A DNA stretch of 64,000 bases. Source: Prevotella sp. GTDB taxonomy: Bacteria > Bacteroidota > Bacteroidia > Bacteroidales > Bacteroidaceae. A program made the position numbers and the translations under genes. Where the stretch lies: NCBI GenBank assembly GCA_017554105.1, contig JAFZIY010000027.1:1-64000 (forward strand), given 5' to 3'. How positions within the stretch are numbered: position 1 is the stretch's first letter; every line of letters begins with the position of its first letter. Positions 15,031-23,469 of this stretch are shown piece by piece. The notes beneath the pieces were generated by a model that worked only from the letters and a program-made list of their open reading frames with translations, was not told the origin of the DNA and made no database searches.

Positions 15031-17547
15031 TCAGGCCTTTGCTTCCTCTGGTGCAGCCTTGCGTTTCCTGTGCTCCAGGAAGATACCGATGGCGATGACG
15101 ATAAAGAGCACTGCGTATGCGATGTATGCTATGGTCTCCGTGGTATTGACGGATTTCGGCTCGAATATCAGTTCCACCTTGTGGTTTCCTGCCGGCATCT
15201 GGAGGGCACGGAGGATATAGTCGGCACGTCCTACCTCGGCGGGTTTGCCGTCGATTGTTGCCGTCCATCCTGGATAATAAACCTCTGAGAACACCACGAT
15301 ACCTCCCGTTTCGGAGTTCACGTCATACGTCAGGCGATTCGGCTTGTATGAGGTGATGTTCACTGTTGCCTCGCCCGTCTGCTCTTTCGACTGTCCCAGT
15401 GTTTTCTCAAACTTCTTGTCGGCAACTGCCTCATGACGAAGGTTGAGTTTACCTATGCCATCCATCTCGTCGTTGGCATTGTCGGCATAGGTCACCTTGT
15501 CAACAAACCATCCGTTGCCATAGCCATACGGGTTCTTTATAGGCACTGTCTGACCACCCTGCACAGGCATTATGAAGTAGCGTGTGTTGAGCATGTTGAG
15601 CACGGGGAACAGACTGTCGCCGTTCAGTTTCGTCATATCGCCCATGGCATCGGCTATCGCCGGCATTGTCGCCTGCATCTGCGGAGCGATGTAGTTCTCA
15701 ATCAACTCTTGGTAACGGCGCAGTTTTGCAGCATGATAACCACCGATGCTCTTGTGGTAATAGGAGGTATTGTTCTCGTTGAAGGTGTTCGTTGCGAAGT
15801 TCAGCACGCGGAAATTGCCCATCGATGTCTTGTCGCCGAGTATCTGCTCGTCGGTCTGTGTCATCTCGATTGGTGCTTCGCGCTCCGACTCGCTCACAAA
15901 CATGTCGTTGTTAAGATAGCGTTTGTCTATCTGCCAAAGGTCGATAAGGCAGAGCGCAAGCAGAGAAAGTGTCATCACGGTGGCGTTGAGTTTCTTTGCC
16001 TTGAACAGCAAGAGAATCAGTGTTCCCACAACAATGATGAAGAACGAGCGCCAGCAGTCGGCGGTGAACATTGCCATACGCATCTGGCGGATGTTGGGAA
16101 GCAGCGAGTCGAGCACGTCTTTCGGGAAACTTGCCAGTGCCCTGTATTCAGCCGTCGAGATGAAGTCGCTGAAGAAAACGCTTGGAGCGATGGCGAAAAG
16201 GAAGCATATACCAGCCGTAAGACCAAAGCTCACATATACCCATTTCATGTATTTGCCCAGCGTCTCGCGCTCATCGACGAGTTTCTTCAGTGCCAGCATG
16301 GCAAGCAACGGGATGGTAAACTCCGCGATGACGAGTATCGACGCCACCGTTCGGAACTTCGAGTACATTGGGAAATGGTCGATGAAGAAATCGGTCAGTG
16401 GCATGAAGTTGTGTCCCCATGACAGCATAATAGACAATATCGTGGCTGCAAGCAGAGCCCATTTCACGGGACCTTTCACGATGAAAAGTCCGAGAATGAA
16501 GAGCATAAGCACGAAGGCGCCCACATATACAGGACCACTTGTGCCTGGCTGCTCGCCCCAGTACTGTGGCATCTGATTATAAAGGTTGTAGAACTGGCTG
16601 TCCGCCTTGGACATGGCTGTCTCGTTAAGGGCGAGCGGAATGGTTGCACCACCCTTGGTGTTAGGTATCAGCAGCGTCCATGTCTCATCGATGCCGTAGC
16701 TCCATTGCGTGATATACTCCCTGCCGAGACCGCTGTCTGTCTGGTCAGCCGATTCTGCTTTCACCAGTTCGCTCTTGCCTCTCATCGACTCGTTCTGGTA
16801 CTGCCATGTGTGGTAAAGGTTGGAGATGTTGACGCAGATGCCTATTAATGCAGCCACGGCACACACTGCTGTGGCCTTCACGAAGCGCATTATCTGTTTC
16901 TCCCGTATCGCTTCCACAAGGAAGGCAATGACAAGGAAGGCAATGATGAACAGATAGTAATAGGTCATCTGCACGTGGTTGGCCTTCACCTCGAATGCCG
17001 TGAATATCGCCGTGACGATGAATCCCCACAGCAGTTTACCGCGATAGGCGAGCACGATGCCCGCAATCATCGGCGGCAGATATGCCAGTGCCATCACTTT
17101 CCACAGGTGACCGGCGGCAATGATAATAAGGAAATAACTGCTGAAAGCCCATATCACAGCACCGAGTGCTGCCATCCACTGACGGAAATCGAATGCACGG
17201 AGCAGGATATAGAAGCCAAGCAGATAGGCGAAGATGAGCCATACATTCTCAGGAAGCCACAGGTGATAGGCATTGATGGCCTGATTCAGTCCGTCGGTAC
17301 TGTTATATGACGGTGCTATCTGATAGGTGGGCATGCCGCTGAACGCCGAGTTGGTCCATCGCGAGTGGTCACCCGTCTGCTCGTAGTATTCCGTCAGTTC
17401 GTGTCCCAGACCCTTTCCTGCCGATGAGTCGTGGCGATAGAGAATCTTTCCCTCGATGTCGGCGGGGAAGAAATATGCGAACGAGATGAGCGCAAACAGT
17501 ACCACGACGATGATGTCTGGCAGATATTGTTTCAGGTTTTTCTTCAT
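15031..17547 (-). CDS. YfhO-family polytopic membrane protein
   Basis: The 838-aa protein has a TM near the N-terminus (residues ~9-28), then the large loop typical of YfhO proteins with FSGMPTYQIAP and GQ-like polar segments. A dense block of about ten TM helices follows to about residue 520, then a periplasmic C-terminal domain of about 270 residues (RVLNFATNTFNENNTSYYHKS, VVFSEVYYPGWTATIDGK). A final TM (ETIAYIAYAVLFIVIAIGIFL) comes before a charged tail. YfhO relatives are thought to glycosylate envelope polymers with lipid-linked sugars; the Bacteroidetes members are uncharacterised. Monocistronic with its own promoter. Confidence 0.85.
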   Translation of the reverse strand: MKKNLKQYLPDIIVVVLFALISFAYFFPADIEGKILYRHDSSAGKGLGHELTEYYEQTGDHSRWTNSAFSGMPTYQIAPSYNSTDGLNQAINAYHLWLPENVWLIFAYLLGFYILLRAFDFRQWMAALGAVIWAFSSYFLIIIAAGHLWKVMALAYLPPMIAGIVLAYRGKLLWGFIVTAIFTAFEVKANHVQMTYYYLFIIAFLVIAFLVEAIREKQIMRFVKATAVCAVAALIGICVNISNLYHTWQYQNESMRGKSELVKAESADQTDSGLGREYITQWSYGIDETWTLLIPNTKGGATIPLALNETAMSKADSQFYNLYNQMPQYWGEQPGTSGPVYVGAFVLMLFILGLFIVKGPVKWALLAATILSIMLSWGHNFMPLTDFFIDHFPMYSKFRTVASILVIAEFTIPLLAMLALKKLVDERETLGKYMKWVYVSFGLTAGICFLFAIAPSVFFSDFISTAEYRALASFPKDVLDSLLPNIRQMRMAMFTADCWRSFFIIVVGTLILLLFKAKKLNATVMTLSLLALCLIDLWQIDKRYLNNDMFVSESEREAPIEMTQTDEQILGDKTSMGNFRVLNFATNTFNENNTSYYHKSIGGYHAAKLRRYQELIENYIAPQMQATMPAIADAMGDMTKLNGDSLFPVLNMLNTRYFIMPVQGGQTVPIKNPYGYGNGWFVDKVTYADNANDEMDGIGKLNLRHEAVADKKFEKTLGQSKEQTGEATVNITSYKPNRLTYDVNSETGGIVVFSEVYYPGWTATIDGKPAEVGRADYILRALQMPAGNHKVELIFEPKSVNTTETIAYIAYAVLFIVIAIGIFLEHRKRKAAPEEAKA

Positions 17548-17579
17548 TTTCTAATTTGAAATATAATCCTTATCGAGCG

Positions 17580-17587
17580 CAAAATTA
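17580..17587 (-). promoter_or_regulatory. Promoter of the YfhO-like gene
   Basis: TAATTTTG box on the minus strand, 33 nt before the ATG, with a T-rich upstream region. Confidence 0.6.
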
Positions 17588-17718
17588 ATTATTTTTTCCG
17601 AGATAATGCCCCAATCATAGAAAAAATAAGTATCTTTGAAGTATATTCTTCGAAGATAGGCTGCACCTCAACAATAAAAATAAACTACCATTTATTTTGT
17701 ATTGTATTTAGTTTGCAC

Positions 17719-17726
17719 TATCTTTG
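17719..17726 (+). promoter_or_regulatory. Promoter of mtnN-luxS
   Basis: TATCTTTG box with TTTG at 17696-17699 (19-bp spacer), 17 nt before the mtnN ATG. Among the best consensus matches in the window. Confidence 0.75.
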
Positions 17727-17743
17727 CAGCAAACTTTAGTGTT

Positions 17744-18439
17744 ATGAGAATAGGTGTTATAGTGGCGATGGAGAAGGAACTGGTGCAGTTGCGCGGTCTT
17801 CTCAAGGACGAAAAAGTGGAAAAAAAAGGTGTCATGGACTTCTTCCTTGGCACTATCGGGGGGAATGAGATTGTCCTGGAACAGTGCGGTATTGGCAAGG
17901 TGAACTCCGCTATAGGCACTGTCGAGATGATTGACAAGTACAATCCCGAACTCATTATATCTACTGGTGTGGCAGGAGGAGCCTCCACCGACCTTAACAT
18001 TACCGAGGTGGTGGTTGCCCGCGAGTGTGTTTATCACGACGCATACTGCGGCAAGGACTGCGAGTATGGTCAGTTGTTGGGCATGCCGTCACGCTTTGCC
18101 GCTCCCTCAGAACTTGTCGACAAGGCGCTGTCACTTAACGATACCAGTATCGGACTGCCCCGAATACATGCGGGACTGACGGTGAGCGGTGAGTGGTTTG
18201 TTGACTCCAAGGAGAAGATGCGCAGCATCCTCGACCACTTCCCAGAGGCGATGGCGGTTGACATGGAGAGTTGCTCGATAGCGCAGACATGCCATATCTA
18301 TGGTGTGCCCTTCCTCTCGTTCCGTATCATCAGCGACATTCCGCTGAAGGATGTCGATGCAGCGATGTATTTCCATTTCTGGGAGCGCATTGCGAATGGT
18401 TCGTTCGGAGTGACCAAGGCTTTCCTTGAGAGAATATAA
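17744..18439 (+). CDS. mtnN: 5'-methylthioadenosine/S-adenosylhomocysteine nucleosidase
   Basis: MtnN (Pfs) cleaves adenine from SAH and MTA; the SRH product is the substrate of LuxS. The 231-aa protein starts MRIGVIVAMEKELVQL, where the Glu after Met is the family's catalytic-loop acid. It contains IISTGVAGG (phosphorylase-fold phosphate/ribose site), VDMESCSIAQTCHIYGVP (the usual MExxxIAQ motif) and FRIISDIP with the catalytic Asp. The ATG at 17744 is chosen over an upstream TTG that would lie before the promoter box. It is 54 bp upstream of luxS, forming a complete SAH detoxification/AI-2 pair. Confidence 0.96.
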   Translation: MRIGVIVAMEKELVQLRGLLKDEKVEKKGVMDFFLGTIGGNEIVLEQCGIGKVNSAIGTVEMIDKYNPELIISTGVAGGASTDLNITEVVVARECVYHDAYCGKDCEYGQLLGMPSRFAAPSELVDKALSLNDTSIGLPRIHAGLTVSGEWFVDSKEKMRSILDHFPEAMAVDMESCSIAQTCHIYGVPFLSFRIISDIPLKDVDAAMYFHFWERIANGSFGVTKAFLERI

Positions 18440-18457
18440 TATCAAGGGAGTTTTGCT

Positions 18458-18480
18458 GATGTCTTAACTCCTAAACTCCT
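18458..18480. repeat. Short dispersed repeat in the mtnN-luxS spacer
   Basis: A 23-bp sequence beginning GATGTCTTAACTCC is identical to 24443-24465 in front of murF-alr. At the second site it is part of an inverted repeat of GGAGTTA words. Confidence 0.7.
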
Positions 18481-18493
18481 GAATATAGAAACA

Positions 18494-18973
18494 ATGGAAA
18501 AAATCCCATCTTTTACAATAAATCATGAGCGCCTGCTGCGTGGAATCTATGTCAGCAGGAAGGACTCGGTGGGCGGAGAGACCGTTACCACCTTCGACAT
18601 CCGCATGAAGGAACCCAACCGTGAGCCGGTATTGCACAACGGGGCGATACATACGATAGAGCATCTTGCTGCCACATTCCTCCGCAACGATGAGGAATGG
18701 AAGGACCGTGTGGTGTATTGGGGACCTATGGGATGCCTCACGGGAAACTATCTGTTGCTGAAGGGTGACCTCACGTCGCGCGACATCGTTGACCTTATGT
18801 GCCGCACCTTCCGTTTTATTGCCGACTATGAGGGTGAGATACCAGGTGCTTCGCCCCGCGACTGCGGTAACTGGCTGATGCAAGACCTTCCGATGGCACG
18901 CTATGAGGCGCGCAAGTATCTTGAGGAAGTGCTTGAGAACATCAGTGACGCAAACCTTTATTATCCTGAATAG
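18494..18973 (+). CDS. luxS: S-ribosylhomocysteine lyase
   Basis: LuxS splits S-ribosylhomocysteine into homocysteine and DPD, the precursor of AI-2. The 159-aa protein has the metal site HTIEHLAAT (His53, His57; catalytic Glu56), the third metal ligand Cys124 in SPRDCGNWL and the catalytic Cys81 in GPMGCLTGNY, all in expected places. It follows mtnN in the same unit. Its last 32 bp overlap the convergent MATE gene on the other strand. Confidence 0.98.
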   Translation: MEKIPSFTINHERLLRGIYVSRKDSVGGETVTTFDIRMKEPNREPVLHNGAIHTIEHLAATFLRNDEEWKDRVVYWGPMGCLTGNYLLLKGDLTSRDIVDLMCRTFRFIADYEGEIPGASPRDCGNWLMQDLPMARYEARKYLEEVLENISDANLYYPE

Positions 18974-20294
18974 AGGGATAAAGGAGTGTCTGGACCACAC
19001 TGCGCACAATCATATAGCATAGGAAAGCGAGCCACAGTCCATGATTGCCAAGTGGTCCGATGGTAGTGTAATAGACTATGAAAAACGTAACGGCGGCGGT
19101 GAACATCGACTGAAGCATCTGTCGGGATGCCGTGAGTCCGATGAAAATACCATCCCACATGAATGCTGCAACACTGCAGAAAGGAATGAGATAAGCCCAC
19201 CACACGTATGTGGTTGAGGCTTCCACCACTGACGACTCATTGGTGAGAAGTCCCAGAAACTGCTTTCCGCCAATGACATATACCACAGTGAACGCCACTG
19301 TTGTAACCATTCCCCAGAAGAATATACGGCTGACAGTTTGTTTGAGTGAAGCATTGTCGCCAGCGCCATAGAACTTCCCGCTCAATGCCTCGCCTGCATT
19401 GGCAAAACCATCCATAACGTAACTTACGAGAATAAACAGTTGCATGAGCAGTGTGTTCACTGCAAGCACCACCTCGCCTTGCCATGAGCCGGCACAGGTG
19501 AAGAACAACATGACGCACGCAATGCACAAAGTGCGAAAGAATATGTCACGGTTGATGGTGAAGAACTGGCGGTATGTGATGGGTGATGGGTGATGGGTGT
19601 TGGTTTTGGGAGATAGGTAATAGGTGATGGGTTGCAATTTCGGGGCTATCGGTTTCTTTCTGAAATACTTGCGCCAGCATAGGAGACAGCCCATAAGGAA
19701 GCCGCACCACTGCGCTATCAGTGTGCCTGATGCCACTCCTTCGACGCGCATGCCGATGCCGAAGACCAGTACCAGCGACACAAGTATGTTGACAATGTTC
19801 TGCGTTATGGCAATAGCCATCGGTATCTTGGAATTCTGCATGCCGATAAACCAGCCGTTCAGCGCGAAGAGTCCGAGTGACGCGGGTGCTCCCCATATAC
19901 ATATATTATAATAGGTGACGGTGAGTTGCCTCAACTCTTCGGTGGGTTGCATTATCAGAAGACTCAGTTCGCGCAGTGGAACCTGCAGCAACAGCAGTGC
20001 CACGGCAATGGCCATGGCGATGGCAAGGCTGCGTGCCAGCATGCGGATGATGTTGTCGGTGTCGCTGCGTCCTAACGACTGCGATGTCAGTCCGCTCGTA
20101 CCCATCCTCAGGAAAGAGAAGATCCAGTAGATGACATTGAACAGCATACCGCCCAAGGCGATTGCTCCGATGTAGGAGGCAGCGCCCAGATGCCCTGTGA
20201 TGGCAACATCGACCAGCCCCAGCAACGGCACGGTGATGTTGCTCACGATGCTGGGAATGGCGATGTCGAGTATCTGTCGGTCAATCTTCTTCAT
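18942..20294 (-). CDS. MATE-family efflux transporter (DinF-like)
   Basis: The 450-aa protein starts MKKIDRQILDIAIPSIVSNIT and has about 12 TM helices, with MATE landmarks VDVAITGHLGAASYIGAIALGG in TM1-2 and GMRVEGVASGTLIAQW in the middle. It probably exports a cationic drug or metabolite using Na+ or H+. The central loop (residues ~221-243) is encoded by a GATGGGT-type tandem repeat: the stretch KLQPITYYLSPKTNTHHP has no MATE character and looks like an in-frame repeat insertion. The 3' end overlaps luxS by 32 bp. It starts 58 bp after the typA stop, with a terminator between. Confidence 0.9.
   Translation of the reverse strand: MKKIDRQILDIAIPSIVSNITVPLLGLVDVAITGHLGAASYIGAIALGGMLFNVIYWIFSFLRMGTSGLTSQSLGRSDTDNIIRMLARSLAIAMAIAVALLLLQVPLRELSLLIMQPTEELRQLTVTYYNICIWGAPASLGLFALNGWFIGMQNSKIPMAIAITQNIVNILVSLVLVFGIGMRVEGVASGTLIAQWCGFLMGCLLCWRKYFRKKPIAPKLQPITYYLSPKTNTHHPSPITYRQFFTINRDIFFRTLCIACVMLFFTCAGSWQGEVVLAVNTLLMQLFILVSYVMDGFANAGEALSGKFYGAGDNASLKQTVSRIFFWGMVTTVAFTVVYVIGGKQFLGLLTNESSVVEASTTYVWWAYLIPFCSVAAFMWDGIFIGLTASRQMLQSMFTAAVTFFIVYYTTIGPLGNHGLWLAFLCYMIVRSVVQTLLYPSIQDNKGLRH
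19571..19635. repeat. GATGGGT-type minisatellite inside the MATE gene
   Basis: Degenerate 7-10 bp units (GTGATGGGTGATGGGTGATGG, GATAGGTAATAGGTGATGGG) lie in the sequence coding for the TM6-TM7 loop. The frame is kept open through the repeat. Confidence 0.75.
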
Positions 20295-20304
20295 GTCTCT
20301 TTCA

Positions 20305-20338
20305 AAAATCCCCGGGGGCTTTGATGCTCTCGGGGATT
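20305..20338 (-). terminator. Terminator after typA
   Basis: Minus-strand AATCCCCG...CGGGGATTTTTGA hairpin between the typA stop and the MATE start. Confidence 0.75.
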
Positions 20339-20352
20339 ATTCTTTATATTGC

Positions 20353-22158
20353 CTAAGCGTCTTTCATTGCTTTCTTTCTCTGGTCGTGGTCGAGGATAAT
20401 CTTGCGCATTCGCATCGACTTCGGCGTCACTTCAACGTACTCGTCTTCCTTGATATACTCCAGACATTCCTCAAGACTCATCACCGTCTTAGGTATCACG
20501 CGGGCCTTCTCGTCACTTCCCGAAGCACGCACGTTGGTGAGTTGCTTCGTCTTAGTGACGTTGATGACGAGGTCGTTGTCGTGAACATGCTCGCCAACCA
20601 CCTGACCTGCATAGACATCCTCACCTGGGTCGATGAAGAACTTGCCGCGGTCTTGCAGTTTGTCGATGGAGTAGGCCACTGCCGTTCCTGTCTCCATGGC
20701 AATCATCGAACCGTTGATGCGGCGCGTGATGTCACCCTTGTAGGGTTGGTATTCCTTGTATCGGTGAGCCATTATCGCCTCTCCCTGACTTGCGGTGAGC
20801 ACGTTGGTGCGTAGACCTATGATGCCTCTCGACGGTATGTCGAACTCAATGTTCACGCGTTCTGCCTGACTTTCCATCGATGTCATCTCGCCCTTGCGCT
20901 TTGTCACCATGTCAATCATCTTCGAAGCGAACTCCTCCGGCACGTTGATTGTCAGTTCCTCGATAGGCTCGCAGCGAACACCGTCAATCTCTTTATAGAT
21001 TACTTGCGGCTGTCCAACTTCCAGTTCATAGCCCTCGCGACGCATTGTCTCGATGAGAACGGAGAGGTGCAGCACACCGCGTCCGCTGACTATCCATGAG
21101 TCGGTGGAGTCTTGGAACGGCTCAACCCTCAGTGCGAGGTTCTTCTCCAGTTCCTTCTCCAGTCGTTCGTTGATATGTCTTGAGGTGCAATACTTGCCTT
21201 CCTTGCCGAAGAACGGTGAGTCGTTGATGGTGAAGAGCATCGACATCGTAGGCTCGTCAATGGCTATTGGCGGCAGTGCCTCTGGGTTCTCGAAGTCGCA
21301 TATGGTGTCACCAATCTCGAAATGCTCCAGTCCGATAACGGCACAGATGTCTCCTGAGCCCACTGCATCGGTCTTCACATGTCCCATTCCCTCAAAGGTA
21401 TGGAGTTCCTTTATCTTCGTCTTCTCTATCGAACCGTCACGATGTGCTATGCTGATGTTCATTCCACTGCGCAGTGTTCCACGATGAACGCGTCCCACGG
21501 CGATACGTCCAGTGTATGAAGAGTAGTCGAGACTCGTTATCAGCATCTGCGGAGTACCCTCCAGTTGCTCTGGTGCGGGAATCACCTCGATAATCTTATC
21601 CAGCAGATAAGTGATGTCCTCGGTGGGCTTCGAGTAGTCCTCGCCCATCCAACCATTCTTCGCTGAGCCATAGACTACAGGGAAGTCGAGTTGGTCCTCG
21701 GTGGCATCGAGAGAGAACATCAGGTCGAACACCATCTCATAAACCTCCTCAGGGCGGCAGTTAGGCTTGTCAACCTTGTTCACAACGACTATCGGTTTCA
21801 GTCCTATTTGCAATGCTTTCTGCAGCACGAAACGTGTCTGTGGCATCGGTCCCTCGAAGGCATCGACGAGCAACAGACAGCCGTCAGCCATGTTAAGCAC
21901 GCGCTCTACCTCACCACCGAAGTCCGAGTGTCCCGGAGTGTCGATGATGTTTATCTTTACACCTTTGTAGTTTATCGATACGTTCTTTGAAAGAATTGTT
22001 ATCCCTCGCTCGCGTTCCAGGTCGTTGCTGTCGAGCACTTGGTCGCTCAGGTTCTGTCCCTCGCGGAACAGGTGGCCGGCGAGCATCATCTTGTCCACGA
22101 GTGTCGTCTTTCCGTGGTCAACGTGAGCAATAATCGCGATGTTCCTAATGTCTTGCAT
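20353..22158 (-). CDS. typA: Ribosome-associated GTPase TypA/BipA
   Basis: TypA binds the 70S ribosome and helps 50S assembly and translation under stress. The 601-aa protein shows the GTPase motifs in order: [10 protein letters not shown] (P-loop, residues ~11-20), RERGITI (switch I), [15 protein letters not shown] (switch II) and NKVDKP (G4). EF-G-like domains III and V follow, with the TypA-specific [18 protein letters not shown]. The start at 22158 ([17 protein letters not shown]) is chosen over an upstream in-frame ATG at 22209 because the latter lies upstream of the promoter box and has no TypA similarity. Confidence 0.97.
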   Translation of the reverse strand: MQDIRNIAIIAHVDHGKTTLVDKMMLAGHLFREGQNLSDQVLDSNDLERERGITILSKNVSINYKGVKINIIDTPGHSDFGGEVERVLNMADGCLLLVDAFEGPMPQTRFVLQKALQIGLKPIVVVNKVDKPNCRPEEVYEMVFDLMFSLDATEDQLDFPVVYGSAKNGWMGEDYSKPTEDITYLLDKIIEVIPAPEQLEGTPQMLITSLDYSSYTGRIAVGRVHRGTLRSGMNISIAHRDGSIEKTKIKELHTFEGMGHVKTDAVGSGDICAVIGLEHFEIGDTICDFENPEALPPIAIDEPTMSMLFTINDSPFFGKEGKYCTSRHINERLEKELEKNLALRVEPFQDSTDSWIVSGRGVLHLSVLIETMRREGYELEVGQPQVIYKEIDGVRCEPIEELTINVPEEFASKMIDMVTKRKGEMTSMESQAERVNIEFDIPSRGIIGLRTNVLTASQGEAIMAHRYKEYQPYKGDITRRINGSMIAMETGTAVAYSIDKLQDRGKFFIDPGEDVYAGQVVGEHVHDNDLVINVTKTKQLTNVRASGSDEKARVIPKTVMSLEECLEYIKEDEYVEVTPKSMRMRKIILDHDQRKKAMKDA

Positions 22159-22184
22159 TCTTACCTTTCTCTTTAAATCGGGTG

Positions 22185-22192
22185 CAAAGTTA
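22185..22192 (-). promoter_or_regulatory. Promoter of typA
   Basis: TAACTTTG box within CGTTTTTTCGTAACTTTGC on the minus strand. The same promoter-like string recurs in the repeats at 22270-22362 and 23261-23353. Confidence 0.65.
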
Positions 22193-22207
22193 CGAAAAAA
22201 CGAAAGC

Positions 22208-22245
22208 AATGCAAAAGAAAAACAGTTTTTTATGTTGCATTGCTG
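22208..22245. repeat. 38-bp hairpin repeat, copy A
   Basis: AATGCAAAAGAAAAACAG...TTGCATTGCTG is repeated in the same orientation at 22378-22415. Each copy is itself a hairpin (AATGCAA / TTGCATT with A-run and T-run arms). Confidence 0.85.
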
Positions 22246-22269
22246 AGTGATAGTAACTTCGGCATAGCC

Positions 22270-22362
22270 AAAGTTACGAAAAAACGAGCGCAGAACAAAA
22301 CAAACTCGTTTGTTTTTTATGCCGAGTTAAAGTAAGTTCACCATCATTTGATGGCAAAGTTA
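22270..22362. repeat. 93-bp inverted repeat, left copy
   Basis: The reverse complement of this stretch matches 23261-23353 with two mismatches in 93 bp. It contains TAACTTTG boxes near both ends and the palindrome GCCATCAAATGATGGC. The pair brackets the Nudix gene and palindrome array 2. Confidence 0.95.
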
Positions 22363-22377
22363 CTGCAAACTGAGCAT

Positions 22378-22415
22378 AATGCAAAAGAAAAACAGTTTTT
22401 TATGTTGCATTGCTG
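22378..22415. repeat. 38-bp hairpin repeat, copy B
   Basis: Direct copy of 22208-22245. Downstream (22430-22520) is further repeat-like sequence with GCGTCGAGCGACGAAAAAACGAGC words and no gene. Confidence 0.85.
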
Positions 22416-22528
22416 GGTGTATATGATTCGAAACTTGTTTCGCTCGGCTCGTCCGAGAACTTCGCTGTAAGCAGAGTTCTTGCATAGGCAAGCGACGTAA
22501 GCGTCGAGCGACGAAAAAACGAGCGCTA

Positions 22529-22960
22529 TTATTTAGTGAACGCCAGTCGCTTTGCTGCTTCAAGTATCTCGGCATGGTCGAAGGCGAGGGCGGGAAGATT
22601 GTTTAGCGGGAACCATTTTGCCTGCTTCGCGTCATCCTGACCGACTGCCTCTGCCTCATGGTCGATAATGACAAAGTACGCCACAGTAATCACTCTGCCG
22701 CGAGGGTCGCGGTCAACCTTACTGAAAGCACCTATCTGTTCGGCTTTCGTCAGTTCTATTCCGGTCTCTTCCTTCAGTTCCCTGAGTGCAGCCTCCTCGG
22801 TGGTCTCGTCCATGTTCATGAACCCTCCGGGAATAGCCCACATCCCCTTGCACGGCTCATCCTTGCGCTCTATGAGCAGCACTTTTACCTGTTCTTTCAC
22901 TTGTGCGAACACAACGCAGTCGGCAGTCACCGCCGGACGTGGATATTTATACGTAAACAT
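22529..22960 (-). CDS. Nudix hydrolase
   Basis: The 143-aa cytosolic protein has a complete Nudix box GGFMNMDETTEEAALRELKEETGIEL (residues ~48-73: G-x5-E-x7-REUxEExGU) and a WAIPGG lead-in. The start MFTYKYPRPAVTADCVVF and the length resemble COG1051-type ADP-ribose/NADH-type pyrophosphatases, sometimes annotated as NUDIX family regulators. Substrate cannot be read from sequence. It stands alone inside the segment bracketed by the 93-bp inverted repeats, with its own promoter. Confidence 0.93.
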   Translation of the reverse strand: MFTYKYPRPAVTADCVVFAQVKEQVKVLLIERKDEPCKGMWAIPGGFMNMDETTEEAALRELKEETGIELTKAEQIGAFSKVDRDPRGRVITVAYFVIIDHEAEAVGQDDAKQAKWFPLNNLPALAFDHAEILEAAKRLAFTK

Positions 22961-22982
22961 AAGCCTTTGTTTTTATCTGTTG

Positions 22983-22990
22983 CAAAGGTA
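22983..22990 (-). promoter_or_regulatory. Promoter of the Nudix gene
   Basis: TACCTTTG box on the minus strand 23 nt before the ATG, with a T-run (AAAAAACTTTTTC) upstream. Confidence 0.6.
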
Positions 22991-23072
22991 AGAAAAAGTT
23001 TTTTAATAGCACAAAAAATACCATTCGATGTGTCATTAATATCAAATCGCTGTGCAACTCATATCAAATGAC

Positions 23073-23240
23073 GAGACAAAGTTAATAACTTTGTTCAACA
23101 ATCTTATTAACTTTGTTCAACAATGTTATTAACTTTGTTAGCCCATTTTTATGCCTTTTCTAACAGATTGATATTCAATGGGTTCCGAGAGGGGTGATTT
23201 TTGGCTTTTCAGGTGCCTATTTTTGTCTGTTTTTCGCTTG
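23073..23240. repeat. 22-bp palindromic array 2 and conserved flank
   Basis: AACTTTGTT starts at 23087, 23109 and 23131 (exact 22-bp period). The array alternates the palindromes AAAGTTAATAACTTT-like and TTGTTCAACAA. It is followed by a CCCATT...AATGGG hairpin and a TTTTTGGCT word. The same layout is found inverted at about 59500-59700. Confidence 0.9.
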
Positions 23241-23260
23241 TCTTTTTGGCATATTTCATG

Positions 23261-23353
23261 TAACTTTGCCATCAAATGATGGCGAACTTACTTTAACTCG
23301 GCATAAAAATCAAACGAGTTTGTTTTGTTCTGCGCTCGTTTTTTCGTAACTTT
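23261..23353. repeat. 93-bp inverted repeat, right copy
   Basis: Partner of 22270-22362. Its right end supplies the promoter box for the GSCFA gene. Confidence 0.95.
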
Positions 23354-23354
23354 G
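23347..23354 (+). promoter_or_regulatory. Promoter of the GSCFA gene
   Basis: TAACTTTG box after TCGTTTTTTCG. It lies at the edge of the right 93-bp repeat, so the repeat itself carries the promoter. Confidence 0.6.
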
Positions 23355-23469
23355 CAGCATCATTTATGTGATTCCAGAAATTGCATAAATATGAATATGC
23401 AGTAATTAAGACAACACTCCCGACTCCTTTGCGGGGTGCGGTCAGCAACTAAAACTAACAACAAGGGTA

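Noticed and set aside
22159-22209. Upstream ATG extending typA by 17 residues
   Set aside because: It lies before the promoter box, and the extra residues have no similarity to the usual TypA N-terminus.
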